NCBI GenBank assembly: GCA_003024985.2
Contig: PXIH01S0000540.1
Strand: one strand, 5' to 3'
DNA length: 11,740 nucleotides
Origin: Euperipatoides rowelli
Lineage: Eukaryota; Onychophora; Udeonychophora; Euonychophora; Peripatopsidae
Each line of letters begins with the position of its first letter. Position 1 is the first letter of the stretch. This document shows positions 9,345 to 11,740 of the stretch, piece after piece. The notes beneath the pieces are model-generated. The model was not told where the DNA came from and ran no database searches. It saw only the letters and a program-made list of their open reading frames with translations. Position numbers and translations under genes: made by a program.

Positions 9345-9377
9345 TTATTAGAACTGGAGGAAATGCAGTTCTAATAA
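9345..9377. repeat. perfect 12-bp stem-loop in the hAT interior
   Basis: TTATTAGAACTG (9345-9356) is the exact reverse complement of CAGTTCTAATAA (9366-9377), with a 9-base loop. It lies in the AT-rich right half of the hAT element, where no other feature is recognised. Confidence 0.6.
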
Positions 9378-9645
9378 ATATTAATAAATATTTTCCGTGA
9401 GTAGTTATTTACAGTATATTTAAAAATTTATATTCTCTAGATATTGACAACTGAAAGAGCACCTAGATTTACAGGTATTAATTACTGTATGTAGCCTTAG
9501 TATATTTTTAACTAGCAAACTGCACTGACTTAAGAATGGTCAATTGTCAAATATTATTTTTAATAATTGGAAGCAAAATGCCATATATTTCTATTTTCAA
9601 TGAGTTTTTGACACATTTATGCACAAAATTTTTTGTTATTCTAAC

Positions 9646-9660
9646 CCCCCCCCCAACCCC
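9646..9660 (+). repeat. C-rich homopolymer tract
   Basis: A run of about ten C bases followed by AACCCC lies near the right end of the hAT element. It interrupts otherwise AT-rich DNA and could be length-variable. Confidence 0.6.
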
Positions 9661-9699
9661 ATTGAGACAAAGATTGTCCTGTTTTATAATTTTAAATTT

Positions 9700-9711
9700 A
9701 TGGGATCCCTA
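9700..9711 (-). repeat. right terminal inverted repeat of the hAT element
   Basis: ATGGGATCCCTA mirrors the left terminus perfectly. Identity stops immediately inside (left T versus right A), so the inverted repeat is short, as is usual in hAT elements. A copy of GTCCTGTTTT lies 15 bases inside at 9676-9685, in the same plus-strand orientation as the two copies at the left end. Confidence 0.78.
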
Positions 9712-9719
9712 CATTAAGG

Positions 9720-10140
9720 ACACTTCATAAATAATAATGGACAAATAAATCTCCCACTATTAAAATAAATGAAATTAGCGGGATAATAGTGTGTCGTAGA
9801 AATTGACAAAAACTAGAATGTAATCTCCACATTGCCATTAATAAATAAATACAATTTGATAAATTGATTACTATAAATAATTTTTTTTCCTTCCAATGGA
9901 CCCAATGTTTAAGTAACACTCAAGTTGTGCATTACAGATCTATCACATTGGAGAAAATCTTATTGAAAAGCCATATTTTCACATTATACCTGTAGCTATT
10001 CAAGAAAAATTGTAGCTTGCAGTTAATTTTTTTTCTAAAAAAAAGTTCATTAGAACTAAGTCTCTGGGCCTCCATATTTAGTGTATACATTGTGCATGTA
10101 GTCATTCACTATAGTCTCAGCCTCAATATTTCATAACACG
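9720..10140. other. AT-rich spacer, nothing recognised
   Basis: This lies between the hAT element and the Gypsy remnant. A minus-strand open frame at 9725-9919 has no recognisable motif and a composition typical of AT-rich non-coding DNA. No LTR end is evident. Confidence 0.6.
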
Positions 10141-10170
10141 GATCCTATGGAGAAACGTGAAATTATCTGT

Positions 10171-10392
10171 CTAAAGGATATATTTATTCCCACGCCTTGA
10201 GTTTGTAATCAGTCCAATGAGGTCCATGGATAAATTAGCAAAAGGCCATGTAGCCGGTTTAATAGGTTGGAATGGGGCTTTAGTACGAGCTAAATCTATA
10301 CTCTGGTAAATGTGACATGTTTTTATGTAACTTCCACAATGTTTTCTAATAACCCATGTGTCCAGACGACGGCAATCGTGGTAATTGTACAA
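10171..10392 (-). pseudogene. integrase zinc-finger and catalytic-core start (part of the Gypsy fragment)
   Basis: This is the longest uninterrupted frame of the fragment, 73 codons. It carries the CysHis region of the H2C2 zinc-binding domain (YIKTCHIYQ), a Pro-rich spacer typical of chromoviral/Gypsy integrases (FQPIKPATWPF), and the first catalytic Asp in SMDLIG (10222-10224), followed by RGNKYIL and a stop. The second Cys of the CxxC pair is Tyr (TAC at 10306-10308), which should destroy zinc binding. The ATG at 10392 is internal to the old polyprotein and is not a real start. Confidence 0.85.
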
Positions 10393-10639
10393 TACCTCAC
10401 GTTTAATGGTATCGGCAACGAGAACACAATAGGTAGGCCAGTATTGTCACACGCACTTTTAACGTGCTGTATTATTAATTAATCTTTATTTAGCTTATAT
10501 TCAGCATCTTTAATTATATTTTCCTTGATTTGCTGTAATACAACCTGACATTCAATGTCACTTTGCTGCACACATCGCATTCGGGCGATGGTTGTTTTTT
10601 CTTTAAAATCAAATTTTAGGGCGCTGCATTCGGGGATGG

Positions 10640-11095
10640 TTGGTTCCTCGTGCATGCGCGATCCAGTCGGCTATTACATTACTTTTGCCTTTTATATGCT
10701 CTAGTTTTATCCTGCTTTCTTGGATGGCTAATATCCACCTTATTCTAGTGTTACTTTCCTTTAATTCAAATATGTTAAAGGTTTGTGGTCTGTTCTGAGG
10801 ATTATTTCATATCCATATATTAAATCCTGAAATGTTTTATCGAGTGCACAACAACGAGAGCCTCTTTTTCGATTGTGGCATAGTTCATTTCCACTTTATT
10901 CAGTTTACGTCCACAATAAGCTATAGGCCTAAAAGCCCACTGTTATCTTTTTCCACCACGCCGCCTATAACAATATTACTTGCATCCGTGGCGAGGTAAA
11001 ATGGCTTTGAAAGGTTAGGGTATATCGGCAATGAGGCCACGAATTTATCTTTTAATGTTTGAAAAGCAGTCTCGGTATCACTATCAGTAGAGCAC
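10640..11095 (-). pseudogene. RNase H domain remnant (part of the Gypsy fragment)
   Basis: The domain runs from a tether resembling AFQTLKDKF through FYLATDAS (first catalytic Asp) and EKEAL (catalytic Glu region, about 10855) to TDHKPL and NVIADW (last Asp). These blocks fall in different frames, separated by small indels. Conserved active-site residues are still visible although the frame is lost, as expected for neutral decay after insertion. Confidence 0.8.
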
Positions 11096-11258
11096 TGTAT
11101 TTTTTTTTTGTCTAATTTTTCTTAAGTTATATAATGGGGCTGCTAACTCCGTAAAATTACTAATGAATCGCCAGTAAAATCCTACGCACCCCAAAAATCC
11201 TCTTAACTATTTGACGGTATTAAGGCTGGTTCACAGCATTAAGTAAAGTCTACGTAAA

Positions 11259-11279
11259 GTCAAAACTTTGGGTTTTGAC
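11259..11279. repeat. perfect 8-bp stem-loop near the element end
   Basis: GTCAAAAC (11259-11266) pairs perfectly with GTTTTGAC (11272-11279) around the loop TTTGG. It is nested inside the larger imperfect inverted repeat 11238-11322. Confidence 0.6.
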
Positions 11280-11332
11280 AATCACAGCGAACCTGTTTGT
11301 AGACTTAGAACTTTGACTTAATGAAATTTTAG

Positions 11333-11350
11333 AATAGGAAAAATCCTATT
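11333..11350. repeat. 7-bp stem-loop
   Basis: AATAGGA and TCCTATT pair across a four-A loop, the third self-complementary block in this hairpin-rich segment. Confidence 0.5.
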
Positions 11351-11740
11351 TTCCCATAACTTTGACTTATACCCAGCCAACCAATCACATTGCAGCACAG
11401 CACTAATGCACTATTAAAAAAATGGCTGCCTCCACGATGAAATCCTGATAAACATAATCGTAAATTATTCTTTAATTTATGACTTACAAAGACAAGACTA
11501 TAATTTTATAAACATTAAAATTAATTACTACCAATATTTATTTTGTTGAATAAAAAGAGCCACTGACAATACTGTATCTGGCTCTCTCTCTCAACTTGGT
11601 TACGGCGGTATAGGCACATACCGGCGGCCAAATATTGCTGAGAATCAGTAGGTACAGTAGAAGAAAGGGTAATATTTTTTTTCTAAACAGGAATCGTAAT
11701 TTCATAATAATTACTGTATTAGACTATTATTTATTTTATT

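Larger units (their letters stand above)
8122..9719. mobile_element. non-autonomous hAT-type DNA transposon with target duplications
   Basis: The element proper spans 8130-9711 (1582 bp). Its ends are TAGGGATCCCAT (8130-8141) and its exact reverse complement (9700-9711). The flanks are CTTTAAGG (8122-8129) and CATTAAGG (9712-9719), an 8-bp target duplication matching at 7 of 8 bases. hAT transposons make 8-bp duplications, and their ends commonly fit YARNG; TAGGG fits. Both flank copies also fit the nnnTAnnn pattern described for Buster-type hATs. GTCCTGTTTT occurs near both ends (8144, 8225, 9676), as expected for subterminal transposase-binding repeats. No BED-finger or hAT dimerisation domain is recognisable, so it would need a transposase supplied elsewhere. 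The single mismatch in the duplication and the internal insertion imply an old copy. Strand is undefined because no transposase gene is present. Confidence 0.78.
10145..11218 (-). pseudogene. degraded Ty3/Gypsy pol fragment (RT end, RNase H, integrase start)
   Basis: Read from 11218 downward, the minus strand gives the expected order of a Ty3/Gypsy polyprotein. The C-terminal connection of reverse transcriptase comes first (FLGCVGFYWRFI at about 11205-11163). RNase H follows with the FYLATDAS motif (catalytic Asp at 10984-10986) and its last Asp in NVIADW (10666-10668). Next is a degenerate linker, then the integrase zinc-binding region and the start of the integrase core. The reading is broken by an in-frame TAG near 11209, frame changes near 11105 (at a homopolymer), near 10930 and in the 10790 region, and a stop just after the first core Asp motif. 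The protease, the RT finger and palm domains, the rest of integrase and both LTRs are missing from the window. It is an inactive fragment. Family assignment rests on motif order, which is distinctive. Confidence 0.88.
11220..11740 (+). mobile_element. probable DNA-transposon or foldback element end, truncated by the window
   Basis: Gypsy homology stops at about 11218. The next bases, TTAAGGCTGGTTCACAG, resemble the GGCTGGTTCAC-type ends of small DNA transposons such as PIF/Harbinger-like or TTAA-targeting families. Inside, the DNA is rich in self-complementary blocks: GTCAAAAC/GTTTTGAC (11259-11279), an imperfect pair 11238-11255 with about 11306-11322, AATAGGA/TCCTATT (11333-11350), and the direct repeat ACTTTGACTTA (11310-11320, 11359-11369). 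No transposase frame is visible. The opposite end and target duplication are outside the window, so the family and right boundary are unknown. The portion after about 11410 holds only AT-rich DNA, a CT run (11580-11590) and a GC patch (11604-11630), and may not belong to the element. Confidence 0.45.

Noticed and set aside
9536-9730. Plus-strand open frame of 64 codons
   Set aside because: It runs across the C tract and the hAT terminus into flanking DNA, so it is an accident of the insertion.
1-11740. tRNA, rRNA, CRISPR array, bacterial operon or viral genome
   Set aside because: No cloverleaf, rRNA-like block, regularly spaced repeats or dense coding frames are visible on either strand.

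Overview
The window looks like gene-poor nuclear DNA from an animal. It is very AT-rich (I estimate about 70 %), has one spliced coding exon, long non-coding stretches, and layers of decayed transposons. Nothing suggests bacterial or organelle DNA: there are no operons, no ribosome binding sites and no dense ORFs. The Ty3/Gypsy and hAT remnants would fit an aquatic invertebrate or another metazoan, but the sequence does not fix the taxon.

Layout. Positions 1-1187 are read as an intron. Positions 1188-1436 (+) are the last coding exon of a nuclear-type protein, with an AT-hook-like basic patch followed by a strongly acidic tail. A long AT-rich 3'UTR probably follows, with several possible poly(A) signals, the last good one near 3621. 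From about 3640 to 8121 there is no convincing gene, only a few stem-loops, dispersed short repeats and one hAT-like transposon end.

Positions 8130-9711 form a non-autonomous hAT-type DNA transposon. It has 12-bp perfect terminal inverted repeats and an 8-bp target duplication matching at 7 of 8 bases. Inside it, at 8247-8640, lies a second element: a minus-strand, poly(A)-tailed retroposon flanked by a perfect 8-bp target duplication (AGAATAGC).

Positions about 10145-11218 (-) hold a broken Ty3/Gypsy pol segment: end of reverse transcriptase, RNase H, integrase zinc finger and start of the integrase core. Its homology stops where a hairpin-rich segment starts with TTAAGGCTGGTTCACAG (11220 onward). 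That is probably the end of another DNA transposon which continues past the window.

The only host gene product visible is the AT-hook/acidic protein. The rest records successive insertions: hAT then retroposon in one place, Gypsy then probable DNA transposon in another. No complete new biological system is visible. The most unusual signals are the nested retroposon, the roughly seven-fold excess of TACTGTA/TACAGTA heptamers, and two long stem-loops at 3837-3893 and 5135-5167.
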